Counted from the first letter of the stretch, positions 1 to 8,424 are shown. The stretch: 64,000 bases of DNA from an uncultured Oscillospiraceae bacterium (GCA_934481445.1 CAKSPC010000002.1:1-64000); one strand, 5' to 3'. Numbers and translations are program-made. The notes: generated by a model from the letters alone, not told the origin.

Positions 1-494
1 TGAGCCTCTGCGTATTCGATCTCCTGCTCACGGGACTTGATGTTCCAGATTCTCCAGGGAGCGATGATCTGCATTTCGGGTGCGAGAGCCTTTATTGTCA
101 GCTCGAAACGTACCTGGTCGTTGCCCTTGCCTGTGCAGCCGTGGCAGATAGCGTCTGCGCCTTCCTTCTTGGCGATCTCAACAAGACGCTTTGCGATGGG
201 AGGGCGTGCGAAAGAAGTACCGAGCAGATAGCCCTCGTACTTCGCGCCTGCCTTGAGTGTCGGGAAGATGAAGTCGTTTACGAATTCATCCTGAATATCC
301 TCGATGTACAGCTTGGAAGCGCCTGTTTTCTTAGCTCTCTCCTCAAGGCCTACGATCTCGGAATCCTGACCAACGTTGCCTGCAACGCAGATAACTTCGC
401 AGCCGGGGTAGTTCTCGTGCAGCCACGGGATGATGATGGACGTGTCAAGTCCGCCGGAGTATGCCAGTATGATTTTTTTGATTTCCTTTGCCAT
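1..494 (-). CDS. argG: Argininosuccinate synthase, N-terminal part (runs off window start)
   Basis: Reading the minus strand from an ATG at 494 gives an open frame to the window edge (164 codons seen). Residues 13-19 are SGGLDTS, the PP-loop ATP-binding motif of argininosuccinate synthase, and further on [15 protein letters not shown] and APWR segments match this family. The enzyme joins citrulline and aspartate using ATP, the penultimate step of arginine synthesis, in the cytosol. A strong ribosome site (AAGGAG) lies 10 bases before the start and a good promoter faces it (536-563). The C-terminal part lies outside the window. No arginine-repressor box was recognised. Family assignment is firm. 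Confidence 0.96.
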   Translation of the reverse strand, partial: MAKEIKKIILAYSGGLDTSIIIPWLHENYPGCEVICVAGNVGQDSEIVGLEERAKKTGASKLYIEDIQDEFVNDFIFPTLKAGAKYEGYLLGTSFARPPIAKRLVEIAKKEGADAICHGCTGKGNDQVRFELTIKALAPEMQIIAPWRIWNIKSREQEIEYAEA

Positions 495-535
495 GATAGT
501 CAATCTCCTTTGTCGGAATATATTTTACATTTGTT

Positions 536-563
536 ATTATACTCCGTTTTAGCGTTTTGTCAA
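536..563 (-). promoter_or_regulatory. Sigma-A promoter of argG
   Basis: On the minus strand TTGACA (563-558) and TATAAT (541-536) are separated by 16 bp, placing the transcript start about 35 bases before the argG start codon. The remainder of the 305-base gap 495-799 holds the oppositely directed XRE-gene promoter and operator and nothing else I recognise. Confidence 0.85.
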
Positions 564-715
564 GCTTTTATATGCAGAGATATGAATATTATACAATAAT
601 TTTGCAATTATTTTTTGCTGAATACAACGCGCGCTTACCTTATTAAGATACTATACCTGCGAAAATGCAATGTATAAAATTCGAAAAAATGAATAAAATA
701 TTTTTCTCTTTATGC

Positions 716-744
716 TTGACATCGCAGGGCTGGGGATTTATAAT
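716..744 (+). promoter_or_regulatory. Sigma-A promoter of XRE-ImmA genes
   Basis: Perfect consensus TTGACA (716-721) and TATAAT (739-744) with a 17-bp spacer. It lies 55 bases before the start codon of the XRE-family gene, with an inverted repeat immediately downstream. Confidence 0.9.
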
Positions 745-755
745 TTATTTAAGAT

Positions 756-782
756 GTTCACAAGCAGTGTCCTGCTGTGAAC
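756..782 (+). promoter_or_regulatory. Inverted repeat downstream of the -10: candidate operator
   Basis: GTTCACAAGCAG and CTGCTGTGAAC form an almost perfect 11-bp inverted repeat around TGTC, starting 11 bases after the -10 box. It covers the expected transcript start, has no T-run behind it and ends before the ribosome site GGAGG (787-791), so an operator for the adjacent XRE repressor (autoregulation) is more likely than a terminator. A role as a 5'-UTR stem cannot be excluded. Confidence 0.55.
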
Positions 783-799
783 GTTTGGAGGTGCACACT

Positions 800-1219
800 A
801 TGAAAATGAACGAAAAAATCGAGATAATGCTGGGCAGAAAACGGCTCAGAAAAACGGATTTTGCAGACAGCGTCGGTATTACATACCGTGCATTTGCAAA
901 TTATATGAACGGCAGCCGCCGTCCCCGCGCGGATATACTCAACAAAATGGCGCAGGAGCTTGATCTCACCCCCGAATTTCTTTCGGATGATACGCAGGAT
1001 ATCGAGCTCACCATCGAGGAGCGTTTTATAAAGAGAGTATGCGCCAGCGGAAACGATCCCACCGAGGCTATCAAATTCATATCGCAGTCGCGGGGGCTTC
1101 TGGCGGGAAATTCGCTTTCCCCCGAAAACAAGCAGGCGCTTATCGACTGCCTTATCGAAATATTCCTTGACTCCCGCAAGGAGGAGAAGTCCGAAAACGA
1201 GGATACGGTGAATTCGTAA
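800..1219 (+). CDS. XRE-family helix-turn-helix transcriptional regulator
   Basis: A 139-residue protein. Residues about 5-60 form a Cro/C1-type helix-turn-helix (RKTDFADSVGITYRAFANYM then GSRRPRADILNKMA), followed by an acidic C-terminal helical region. The start at 800 was chosen over the upstream in-frame ATG at 665 because GGAGG sits 9 bases before it and the promoter lies between the two. Its stop overlaps the start of the ImmA-type protease by one base (TAATG), so the two are translationally coupled. Such repressor/protease pairs are typical of phages and integrative elements, where the protease removes the repressor after a signal. No other mobile-element gene is nearby. Target probably includes its own promoter. 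Confidence 0.85.
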   Translation: MKMNEKIEIMLGRKRLRKTDFADSVGITYRAFANYMNGSRRPRADILNKMAQELDLTPEFLSDDTQDIELTIEERFIKRVCASGNDPTEAIKFISQSRGLLAGNSLSPENKQALIDCLIEIFLDSRKEEKSENEDTVNS

Positions 1220-1713
1220 TGCAGAGGATCATTGATCTTGCGCAGGATGTTCTCGCCGAATACGGCGGGGACGATGTCTTTGAAACGGCGGAGAATTCCG
1301 GCGCAAACGTGTGGTTCAGGTCCATCGGGACGCTGAAAGGGTTCTATGTGTTCGAGAACGGGCGGCGATATATCATTGTCAACAGCGGGCTTTCCCGCAT
1401 GATGAAGCGGGTGGTCTGCGCGCACGAATTCGGGCACGATATGCTCCACCGCGAGCTTTCCGCCGGCGGGATACGCGACAGCACGCTGTTTCTGGACAGC
1501 AACAAGACCGAGCGCGAAGCAAACCTGTTTGCGGCGGAGATACTGATATCCGACGGGGATATCCTGTCGGAGCTTTCGTATTGCCGGAGCATAGACGCGC
1601 TGTCATATGAGCTGGACCTGCCGCCGGAGATAGTGGAATACAAGCTTGAGATACTCAATTTCAAGGGGCATGATTTCCGCTGCGGGCAGGTCAGAAGCGA
1701 TTTTCTTAAATAG
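1219..1713 (+). CDS. ImmA/IrrE-family zinc metallopeptidase
   Basis: A 164-residue protein with the zinc-protease motif HEFGH at residues 69-73 and a downstream EREANLFAAE helix (98-107) that supplies the third metal ligand in ImmA/IrrE proteins. Known members (ImmA of ICEBs1, IrrE/PprI of Deinococcus) cleave the cognate XRE-type repressor to derepress transcription. The preceding gene encodes exactly such an XRE protein and overlaps this start by one base, so it is the likely substrate. Length is typical for a stand-alone ImmA. The trigger is unknown; no phage or conjugation genes are visible, suggesting a domesticated or remnant switch. Confidence 0.85.
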   Translation: MQRIIDLAQDVLAEYGGDDVFETAENSGANVWFRSIGTLKGFYVFENGRRYIIVNSGLSRMMKRVVCAHEFGHDMLHRELSAGGIRDSTLFLDSNKTEREANLFAAEILISDGDILSELSYCRSIDALSYELDLPPEIVEYKLEILNFKGHDFRCGQVRSDFLK

Positions 1714-1727
1714 AAAGGTGATTTGAT

Positions 1728-2750
1728 TTGGATATAAAGGAAACCCTCCGTGTACTGACGGAGAAAAGCGGAGTTTCCGGGGACGAGCGTTCCGCCTCCG
1801 AAGCTGCGGCGGAGCTCCTTCGGGAATACGCCGAGGATGTGAATATCGACCCGTTCGGGAATGTTACGGGATATGCACGCTGCGGCGTGGAGAACGCGCC
1901 CCTGCTCATGCTGGACGCGCATATCGACCGCATAGGATTTATAGTGACCTATATAGACGAACAGGGCTTTCTGAATATAGGCGCCTGCGGCGGCCCCGAT
2001 ATGAAAGTGCTGGCGGCGCAGCCCGTCACTGTTTACGGGAAAAAGACCCTGCGCGGTGTGATTTCGGCGCTGCCGCCGCACGTTTCCTCCGACCATACCA
2101 AGGTGCCGGAGGTGGGCGAGATAGCTGTTGATGTCGGAATGACGAAGGAGCAGGCGATGGAAGTAATTTCCTTCGGCGACAGAGTTGTGATAGGCGGCGG
2201 CTTTGCGGAGATGTGCGGCAGCCGCGTCTGCGCGGACGCACTTGACGACAGGATAGGTGTGTGCACTGTGCTTTACGCGCTGAAACTTATGAAAAAGCGC
2301 GAACTTAAATATGATATCGCCGTGTGCTTTTCTGCGCAGGAGGAAACAGGCGAGCGCGGCGTAAAGCAGGCAGCTTTCAGAATATGCCCCGATAAGGCTA
2401 TTGCGGTGGACGTTTCTTTCGGAGATACCCCCGACGGAAACGAGTGGGAAACCGCGAAGCTTGGCAGCGGCGCAATGATAGGTTATTCCGCGGCGCTTGA
2501 CAGGGAGATGTCCGACGAGCTTTCCGCCCTTGCGGAGCGCGCGGGGATACCTCATACGTCCGAGGTCATGCCATCGACAACGGGCACGAATGCGGACAGC
2601 ATCGCAGTTACGGGCAAGGGCGTAAAATGCACGACGGTTTCCATCCCGATACGCTATATGCACACGCCCTGCGAAACTGCCGATATCCGCGACGCGGAGG
2701 CGGCTGCGGAGCTTATCTGCGAATATGCTGCGGGAGGTGACAGGCAATGA
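1728..2750 (+). CDS. M42-family metallo-aminopeptidase (first of two)
   Basis: A 340-residue cytosolic peptidase of the M42 (glutamyl-aminopeptidase/FrvX/tetrahedral aminopeptidase) family. Expected dinuclear metal-site elements are present in order: LDAHID (63-67), LDDRIG (about 171-176), QEETGERG (about 204-211) with the catalytic Glu pair, VDVSFGDTPD, and a C-terminal YMHTP His. It starts with TTG at 1728 behind AAAGGTG; there is no better ATG. These enzymes form large oligomeric shells that trim N-terminal residues from short peptides. Its end overlaps the next M42 gene by four bases (ATGA), implying coupled synthesis, perhaps of a hetero-oligomer. Confidence 0.9.
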   Translation: MDIKETLRVLTEKSGVSGDERSASEAAAELLREYAEDVNIDPFGNVTGYARCGVENAPLLMLDAHIDRIGFIVTYIDEQGFLNIGACGGPDMKVLAAQPVTVYGKKTLRGVISALPPHVSSDHTKVPEVGEIAVDVGMTKEQAMEVISFGDRVVIGGGFAEMCGSRVCADALDDRIGVCTVLYALKLMKKRELKYDIAVCFSAQEETGERGVKQAAFRICPDKAIAVDVSFGDTPDGNEWETAKLGSGAMIGYSAALDREMSDELSALAERAGIPHTSEVMPSTTGTNADSIAVTGKGVKCTTVSIPIRYMHTPCETADIRDAEAAAELICEYAAGGDRQ

Positions 2751-3760
2751 TAAACGGACTTGAAGAACTTTGCAGGATAAACGGAACATCCGGCGACGAG
2801 AGCCGCGTGCGCGAATATATCAGATCGCACATAAAGGCGGACGAGGGGTTCACCGACGCACTGGGAAATCTCATAGTGTTCAAAAAGGGTAGAAAAACGC
2901 CCGAAAATAAGATAATGTTCGCCGCGCACATGGATGAAGTCGGGTTTATGGTGACCGACATCACGGCGGACGGCTTTCTGCGCTTCGGCGCGGTGGGCGG
3001 TATCGACCCGAGGGTAGTCATCGGAAGAAGATTAAGGCTTGAAAGCGGCGCGGTCGGCGCGGTGGGAACAAAGGCAGTCCACCAGCAGTCCTCCGACGAG
3101 CGCAAATCCGCCCCGGATTTCGACGCGCTTACGATAGACATAGGCGCGGCGGACCGTGCCGAGGCTGAACAGTTCGCAAAGCGCGGAAGCCGCGCGTATT
3201 TCGACGCGGAATTTTTCCCGTTCGGCGATGGTTTCATCTGCGGAAAGGCGATAGACGACCGCGCGGGCTGCCTTATCATGATGGAAATGATAAACGGCGA
3301 CCCCGAGTATGACGCGTGGTATGCTTTCACCGTGCAGGAGGAGATAGGCACCCGCGGCGCCAAGGCGGCGGCTTTCACCGTTGCGCCCGATATTGCGTTC
3401 GTGCTTGAAACCACAACTGCCTGCGATATTCCCTCGGTAAGCGGCGGGAAGCGCGTCTGCGAGCTGGGGAGCGGCGTGGTTATATCATATATGGACCGCG
3501 CGACGATATACGACAGGGGGCTGTACGACCTTGCATTCGAAACGGCTCGGAAGCTTGATATCCCCGCACAGACCAAGACGCTTGTCGCGGGCGGAAACGA
3601 CAGCGGCGCTATCCATGTCAGCCGCGGCGGAGTGCGCACCTGCGCGATGTCGCTGCCGTGCAGATATCTGCATTCGCCAGTCTGCACGATAAAGGAAAGC
3701 GACTATCATGCCGCACGAAGGCTTGCGGAAGCAATGCTCTCCGCGGCGGCTGAACTATGA
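2747..3760 (+). CDS. M42-family metallo-aminopeptidase (second of two)
   Basis: A 337-residue paralogue of the upstream gene, in ATGA overlap with it and in ATGA overlap with the downstream acetyltransferase-like gene. Metal-site motifs are complete: AAHMDEVGF (about 63-71), AIDDRAG, VQEEIGTRG, LETTTACD and YLHSP near the C-terminus. The sequence differs clearly from the first copy, so this is an old duplication rather than a recent repeat. Role: broad-specificity cytosolic peptide trimming; precise substrate preference cannot be read from sequence. Tight packing of three coding regions suggests one transcript. Confidence 0.9.
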   Translation: MINGLEELCRINGTSGDESRVREYIRSHIKADEGFTDALGNLIVFKKGRKTPENKIMFAAHMDEVGFMVTDITADGFLRFGAVGGIDPRVVIGRRLRLESGAVGAVGTKAVHQQSSDERKSAPDFDALTIDIGAADRAEAEQFAKRGSRAYFDAEFFPFGDGFICGKAIDDRAGCLIMMEMINGDPEYDAWYAFTVQEEIGTRGAKAAAFTVAPDIAFVLETTTACDIPSVSGGKRVCELGSGVVISYMDRATIYDRGLYDLAFETARKLDIPAQTKTLVAGGNDSGAIHVSRGGVRTCAMSLPCRYLHSPVCTIKESDYHAARRLAEAMLSAAAEL

Positions 3761-4464
3761 CGTTGAGGATTTCCTCGCCGGAGCAGCTTGCGGCTCTCCC
3801 CGAAAAAGGGATAGAAGCGCAGAAAATACGCGCGCTGCTTGCGGCATACGGCACGGGGTACGATTTCTGCCGATTTTACCTGCACAACAAGAATTCTTTC
3901 CTGGCGGAAATGGGCGGGAGTTTTGTGCTGTGCGCGGGCAATAACGCAGACGGCGAGGAACTGGCACAGTTTCTTGATTTCAACGGCTGCGCGGAACTGC
4001 TGTGTGCCGATGATGTCGGCGGGAAGATAAACAGCTGCCTTGGCGCGGAGCTTTCGCCGGTCAATGTAATGCAGTTTTGGGGGGAGGGCGTTCCGTGCGA
4101 GATGGAATGCTCCCCCTCGCTTTCCGATGTGTACGGCATTGTCGGCGGGGTGTTCGGGTTTGAATTTGAACCGTGGTATCTCGATATGTCGCACCGAGTA
4201 AGGCACGGCGTTGCGCGGTGCAGGAAGCTTGAGGGCAGCGCGCTGGTGATACAGCACGAGATCAACGGCGAGGCGCTTATCTCGCAGGTGGCGACTCTTC
4301 CCGAGCAGAGGGGCAGGGGGCTATCCTCAAAGTTGCTTTCATCCGTCTGCGCGGAGCTTGCGGGCAATGATATTTTCGTTATATGCGAGGACGAACTTAT
4401 ATCATTTTATAAAAAGAACGGGTTTGAAGTCTGCGGCAGGCTTGCGCAGATCGCCCGAAAATAA
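3757..4464 (+). CDS. GNAT-family acetyltransferase-like protein
   Basis: A 235-residue protein whose C-terminal third carries the acetyl-CoA-binding motif A of GNAT enzymes (QRGRGLSSKLL near residues 184-194) followed by a typical FYKKNGFEVCGRL ending. The N-terminal 120 residues resemble no family I can name and may be a second, degenerate GNAT-like half. Start overlaps the stop of the M42 gene (ATGA at 3757-3760). Being coupled to two aminopeptidases, it might acetylate amino acids or peptides, but this is only contextual inference. Substrate unknown. Confidence 0.72.
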   Translation: MTLRISSPEQLAALPEKGIEAQKIRALLAAYGTGYDFCRFYLHNKNSFLAEMGGSFVLCAGNNADGEELAQFLDFNGCAELLCADDVGGKINSCLGAELSPVNVMQFWGEGVPCEMECSPSLSDVYGIVGGVFGFEFEPWYLDMSHRVRHGVARCRKLEGSALVIQHEINGEALISQVATLPEQRGRGLSSKLLSSVCAELAGNDIFVICEDELISFYKKNGFEVCGRLAQIARK

Positions 4465-4489
4465 TTATGTGTAAAACGGAGGAAACGAT

Positions 4490-5854
4490 ATGAGCACAGC
4501 AGCTGAAAAAACTGCGGCGGGGGATTTTACAGAGGGTAAGATACTGCCGAAGCTTATAAAATTCATGCTGCCCGTACTTGGCGCGCTGATATTGCAGGCA
4601 ATGTACGGTGCAGTGGATATCCTTGTGGTGGGGCAGTTCGGCACCGGCGAAGCGATATCCGCGGTATCTACGGGAAGCAACCTTGTAAACCTTGTTACGT
4701 TCACCGTGGCGGGGCTTGCGATGGCGGTAACGATACTCATGGGCCGGTATATCGGCGAGAAAAAGCCCGAGAAGATAGGACGAGTCATCGGCGGGGCGAT
4801 ATGCCTTTTCGCTGCGGCGGCGGTGGGACTTACGGCGATAATGCTGATATTCGCGCGGCCGCTTTCGCAGCTTATGCAGGCGCCCGCGGAAGCGCTGGAT
4901 TCCACCGTTACATACGTTATGATATGCGGCGGCGGAATGGTGTTTATAATTTTCTATAACCTTATAAGCAGTGTTTTCAGGGGCATGGGAAATTCAAAGC
5001 TGCCGCTTCTTTTCGTTGGCATTGCCTGCGTTGTGAATATCGTGGGCGATCTGCTGTTTGTCGCGGTGTTCAATATGAACGTTGCCGGAGCCGCCCTCGC
5101 GACGGTGCTTGCGCAGGCGGTGAGCGTGGTGCTTTCGGTGCTGATAATCAGAAAGCAGAAGCTGCCGTTTACGATAAAAAAGGAGGACGTCCGCTTCAAT
5201 GAAGAAGTCCCCCGCATTCTAGTCACGGGCGCGCCCATTGCGGTGCAGGAAGTGCTGACACAGTTCTCGTTCCTTGCGCTGTGCGCGTTTATCAATAACC
5301 TCGGCATAGAAGCCTCCTCGGGCTACGGCGTGGCGAACAAACTGGTGTCCTTTATCATGCTGATACCGTCGTCGCTTATGCAGTCGATGAGCTCGTTTGT
5401 GGCGCAGAACTACGGCGCGGGAAAGGAGCACCGTGCCCGCCGCGCGATGGTGTGCGGCATGGCAATAGGCGCTTCCATCGGCGTTGTTATTTCGGTTTTT
5501 GCGTTCTTCCGCGGCGACCTTATGGCGATGATATTCACCCCGAACACCGAATACATCGCGCAGGCGGCGGATTATCTCAAGGGCTTTGCGCTGGAGGCTA
5601 TCGTAACAAGCTTTCTTTTCAGCTTCATCGGATATTTCAACGGTCACGGGCAGACGCTTTTCGTGATGATACAGGGTCTGTCGCAGACGTTTCTTGTGCG
5701 CCTGCCGATGTCGTTTTTCATGAGCGTAATGCCCGATACAAACCTTACATACATAGGGCTTGCGGCGCCCTCTGCGACGATATTCGGTATTATCATCAAT
5801 GTGGTGTATTATATAATCTACACCAAAAAGCACCCTGCGGAGAGGTTTGATTAA
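4490..5854 (+). CDS. MATE-family efflux transporter
   Basis: A 454-residue polytopic membrane protein with about twelve hydrophobic segments and the typical MATE start (ILPKLIKFMLPVLGALILQ, then AVDILVVGQFG). MATE proteins export cationic drugs or metabolites using H+ or Na+ gradients. GGAGG precedes the ATG. It lies 25 bases after the acetyltransferase-like gene, so it may be the last gene of the 800-5854 transcript; a rho-independent terminator follows at 5864-5894. A second, different MATE gene lies at 18116-19504. Substrate cannot be predicted. Confidence 0.9.
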   Translation: MSTAAEKTAAGDFTEGKILPKLIKFMLPVLGALILQAMYGAVDILVVGQFGTGEAISAVSTGSNLVNLVTFTVAGLAMAVTILMGRYIGEKKPEKIGRVIGGAICLFAAAAVGLTAIMLIFARPLSQLMQAPAEALDSTVTYVMICGGGMVFIIFYNLISSVFRGMGNSKLPLLFVGIACVVNIVGDLLFVAVFNMNVAGAALATVLAQAVSVVLSVLIIRKQKLPFTIKKEDVRFNEEVPRILVTGAPIAVQEVLTQFSFLALCAFINNLGIEASSGYGVANKLVSFIMLIPSSLMQSMSSFVAQNYGAGKEHRARRAMVCGMAIGASIGVVISVFAFFRGDLMAMIFTPNTEYIAQAADYLKGFALEAIVTSFLFSFIGYFNGHGQTLFVMIQGLSQTFLVRLPMSFFMSVMPDTNLTYIGLAAPSATIFGIIINVVYYIIYTKKHPAERFD

Positions 5855-5863
5855 TAAATATGG

Positions 5864-5894
5864 AAATGCACGTTTTTTAAAGCGTGCATTTTTA
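5864..5894 (+). terminator. Rho-independent terminator after MATE gene
   Basis: AAATGCACG (5864-5872) pairs with CGTGCATTT (5883-5891) and runs straight into a T-rich tail (ATTTTTATTT), 10 bases after the MATE stop codon. Confidence 0.85.
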
Positions 5895-5916
5895 TTTGAT
5901 ATTATGTAAAATATAA

Positions 5917-5945
5917 TTGACAAATTGCAATGTATATGTTATAAT
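5917..5945 (+). promoter_or_regulatory. Sigma-A promoter of small XRE gene
   Basis: TTGACA (5917-5922) and TATAAT (5940-5945), both perfect, with a 17-bp spacer; start codon follows 19 bases after the -10 box, giving a very short leader. Confidence 0.9.
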
Positions 5946-5963
5946 CAAACCAGAGGTGAGAGG

Positions 5964-6158
5964 ATGGCGAAAAATCTCAGAATAAAATCCGCCCGCGCCG
6001 CGCTTGATATGTCGCAGGAGGAACTTGCAAAAAAGGCGGGCGTAACGCGGCAGACCATAAGCGCGGTGGAAAACGGCGACTATAACCCTACGATAAAACT
6101 GTGCATAGCGATATGCAAGGCGCTCGGCAAGACGCTTGACGAGCTTTTCTGGGAATAA
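5964..6158 (+). CDS. Small XRE-family regulator (YozG-like)
   Basis: A 64-residue protein that is almost entirely one Cro/C1 helix-turn-helix: SQEELAKKAGVTRQTISAVE with the recognition helix at about residues 27-36, then NYNPT-like NGDYNPTIKLCIAICKALGKTLDELF. This compact type commonly controls an adjacent membrane-protein gene in Firmicutes. The start at 5964 (behind GAGG) is preferred to the in-frame ATG at 5925, which overlaps the promoter. The next gene encodes a four-helix membrane protein 12 bases downstream, so they form a two-gene unit. Confidence 0.88.
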   Translation: MAKNLRIKSARAALDMSQEELAKKAGVTRQTISAVENGDYNPTIKLCIAICKALGKTLDELFWE

Positions 6159-6170
6159 CGGAGGCGCAAA

Positions 6171-6689
6171 ATGAGCTTAAAATCATTCGACAAATTCTGC
6201 GAAAACATGATACTCGGCGAGCCGTCGTCGCAGAAGCAGATATTCGACGAGCGGCAGAATATCGTCCGCTCTCGTCTGATAACAGAGGCGCTTATCATAT
6301 TCGCGGCGCTTTCCATGCTTAACACGATGGTAATGGAAGCAGGACCGAAATGGTGCGAAAGCTTTTTCGCGCCGATGGTGTTCTTTGCGGCGCTGTGCCT
6401 GCTGTGGTGGCTGATCCGGTGCAGCGTTAAGGGCGCGCTTTTCGGTGTGAACGGAACGACCGCAATGAAATATACCGGCGGCGTATGGACGGGAATCGGA
6501 TCGTTATACATGATAATAAACATATTTGGCGGTAAATCCGACGGTGTTTTTGTGGATGGAGTTATCGTTGACGGAGTGGTCGGCGAGAAATTTCTGATCG
6601 TGGTTTCCTGCGCAGTACTGCTGCTGTGCGGCGTGTATATCCTGGTGATGGCGTCCCGCGAGGATAAGCGCAGAAAGAGCGAGGAATAA
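6171..6689 (+). CDS. Uncharacterised four-helix membrane protein
   Basis: A 172-residue protein with a polar N-terminus (about 35 residues, with a DERQNIVRSR segment common in small Firmicutes membrane proteins partnered with XRE regulators) and four predicted transmembrane helices near residues 36-54, 64-83, 103-118 and 138-160, ending in a charged tail. A short Gly/Val/Asp repeat (VFVDGVIVDGVVG) lies in the loop before the last helix. No catalytic motif is visible. It is co-transcribed with the small XRE regulator, which suggests regulated expression in response to a membrane or envelope signal. Function unknown. Confidence 0.75.
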   Translation: MSLKSFDKFCENMILGEPSSQKQIFDERQNIVRSRLITEALIIFAALSMLNTMVMEAGPKWCESFFAPMVFFAALCLLWWLIRCSVKGALFGVNGTTAMKYTGGVWTGIGSLYMIINIFGGKSDGVFVDGVIVDGVVGEKFLIVVSCAVLLLCGVYILVMASREDKRRKSEE

Positions 6690-6739
6690 TTTGTGCAATA
6701 TTTATAAATTTTCTTCCGTGTGTTAGTATCTTTTACGCA

Positions 6740-6768
6740 TTGACGATAAGGCAGTTTTATGGTATCAT
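6740..6768 (+). promoter_or_regulatory. Sigma-A promoter of solute-binding protein gene
   Basis: TTGACG (6740-6745) and TATCAT (6763-6768) with a 17-bp spacer, 125 bases before the start codon at 6894. Confidence 0.7.
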
Positions 6769-6783
6769 AATATTATGAGCAGT

Positions 6784-6797
6784 TGTAAACGTTTGCA
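6784..6797 (+). promoter_or_regulatory. LacI/CcpA-type operator (cre-like)
   Basis: TGTAAACGTTTGCA is a palindrome with a central CG, the hallmark of LacI-family operators, and matches the catabolite-responsive element with one mismatch. It lies 15 bases after the -10 box, spanning or just after the transcript start, where binding would block transcription. Either CcpA or a local LacI-type regulator could bind; no regulator of that family is encoded in this window. Confidence 0.65.
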
Positions 6798-6893
6798 TTT
6801 GGATTGCGGCTGCCTTGCCGTTCCGCACAGAATCGGCGCTTCAGGGAAGAGCGCGTTGGCGGATGTTTCGGCAATATAATGGGAGGAAAATTT

Positions 6894-8384
6894 ATGGATC
6901 TTTTTAAGAGGGCTGCCGCTTCGGCGCTGTGCATTTGCATGGTGCTTTCGGTATGCGGCTGTGCCGACGAGGGTACGGGCGGAGGGACCGCGCCGTCCGC
7001 TCCGACTGTAACGACTGCTGTCACCACGACCACCGAGGACGACGAGCTGGTAAATCCTGTTGATGTAAAGGATGTCGACATCGAACCTGCGGATTTCAGC
7101 AGCGTTACACTTGAAACGCCGGTGCTGAAATATCTCGGCTGCTATGACGTCACCACCGCTGCGGACATCAAGCCAGCATGGAAGCTTTATCAGCAGACCT
7201 ACGCCGGGGATTACTACGACGCCGCCACCGACAGCTACGTTTATCCGGACGGCCTTGAAAAGCCTATTTCCGTAAAAGTGGTAGGCTCTGCGCAGATACT
7301 GGATACGCTGACAACCCTGATACAGTCTGATGAATCCCCCGACCTTGTGGATAAGGCGGACAACAGCTATCCTTATCTCATGTCAAAGAATTCCTACGAG
7401 GATCTTACTCCGTACATGGATATGACCGCGCCCCAGTGGGTGGATCTCCAGAAGTACGTAGACCGCTACGAATATAATGGCAAGCACTATTATTATCCGT
7501 GGAACTACGACGTTTCTCCCCAGTACCTGTTCTATAACAGAAAGCTGTTTGACGAGTATGGAATCGACGATCCCGCAGAGCAGTGGAAAAACGGCGGATG
7601 GACATGGGATACGTTCCTTTCCGCAATTCAGACATTCGTATCCAAGTCCGGCGACGACAGGACCCTCGGTGTTTACGGCGCATATCTCACCGATAACTTC
7701 ATCGCTTCCACCGGTACGATGCTGATAGGCAAGGACGAAAACGGAAAGTTTATCTGCAACCTCAAGAACACCTCCGTTGAGCGCGCGGCAACATGGCTCG
7801 ACACCAATCTCCGCCGCACGGGTCTTGCTAGAATAGACTACTACGGCGAGTACAACAACGTTGCCACAGCCCCGCTGGTGAACGGTCTTTCAGCGTTCCA
7901 GACCATGGGCGGATGGATATTCACGAACTACTGCAAGGAATATCCCGACGAGGACATCTTCCTTGTTCCTTTCCCCCGCGACCCGAATGCGGACGATTAC
8001 TATTACAGAACATCCACTTTCGGCTACCTTGTTCCCAAGGGTGCGAAGAACATACAGGGCGCGGCGTGCTTTATCAATTGCTGCCGCCTGAGCGTTACCA
8101 ACGCCGACATGGTAGAAACCACAAAGCAGAGCATGATGAAGAGCAAGAAGTATTCCGAGGAGGAGTATGACTTTATGCAGCAGTTCAAGCAGGTAGAGAA
8201 TTTCAGCACCGTTGTTGATGAAAACTACTGCTTTGACACCGATACATCTGCAATGCTTCAGAATATGCTGACGAATATCGGCATGGATCAGTCCGATGAA
8301 CAGCAGTCCTGGACGCAGATGGTTGAATCCAATCTCCCCGTTTACAACGCGGCGCTGGATCAATTCAACTCGCTTCTCGAATAA
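6894..8384 (+). CDS. Extracellular solute (sugar)-binding lipoprotein
   Basis: A 496-residue ABC-transporter family-1 solute-binding protein. The start at 6894 (GGGAGG behind) gives a lipoprotein signal ending at Cys near residue 21 (SVCGC), followed by a Thr/Gly-rich tether (to about residue 60). Body features match sugar-binding proteins: YPWNYDVSPQYLFYNRKLFDEYGI, a GWTWDTF segment and MGGWIF. It would bind an oligosaccharide outside the membrane and deliver it to permeases, but no permease or ATPase gene is nearby, so it is an orphan. The cre-like operator upstream fits sugar control. A terminator follows at 8391-8424. Confidence 0.85.
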   Translation: MDLFKRAAASALCICMVLSVCGCADEGTGGGTAPSAPTVTTAVTTTTEDDELVNPVDVKDVDIEPADFSSVTLETPVLKYLGCYDVTTAADIKPAWKLYQQTYAGDYYDAATDSYVYPDGLEKPISVKVVGSAQILDTLTTLIQSDESPDLVDKADNSYPYLMSKNSYEDLTPYMDMTAPQWVDLQKYVDRYEYNGKHYYYPWNYDVSPQYLFYNRKLFDEYGIDDPAEQWKNGGWTWDTFLSAIQTFVSKSGDDRTLGVYGAYLTDNFIASTGTMLIGKDENGKFICNLKNTSVERAATWLDTNLRRTGLARIDYYGEYNNVATAPLVNGLSAFQTMGGWIFTNYCKEYPDEDIFLVPFPRDPNADDYYYRTSTFGYLVPKGAKNIQGAACFINCCRLSVTNADMVETTKQSMMKSKKYSEEEYDFMQQFKQVENFSTVVDENYCFDTDTSAMLQNMLTNIGMDQSDEQQSWTQMVESNLPVYNAALDQFNSLLE

Positions 8385-8390
8385 CATTGC

Positions 8391-8424
8391 ATATGCCCCG
8401 CCGCGCGCGGGGCATAATTTTTTG
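8391..8424 (+). terminator. Rho-independent terminator after solute-binding protein
   Basis: ATGCCCCG (8393-8400) pairs with CGGGGCAT (8408-8415), followed by AATTTTTT. Confidence 0.88.
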
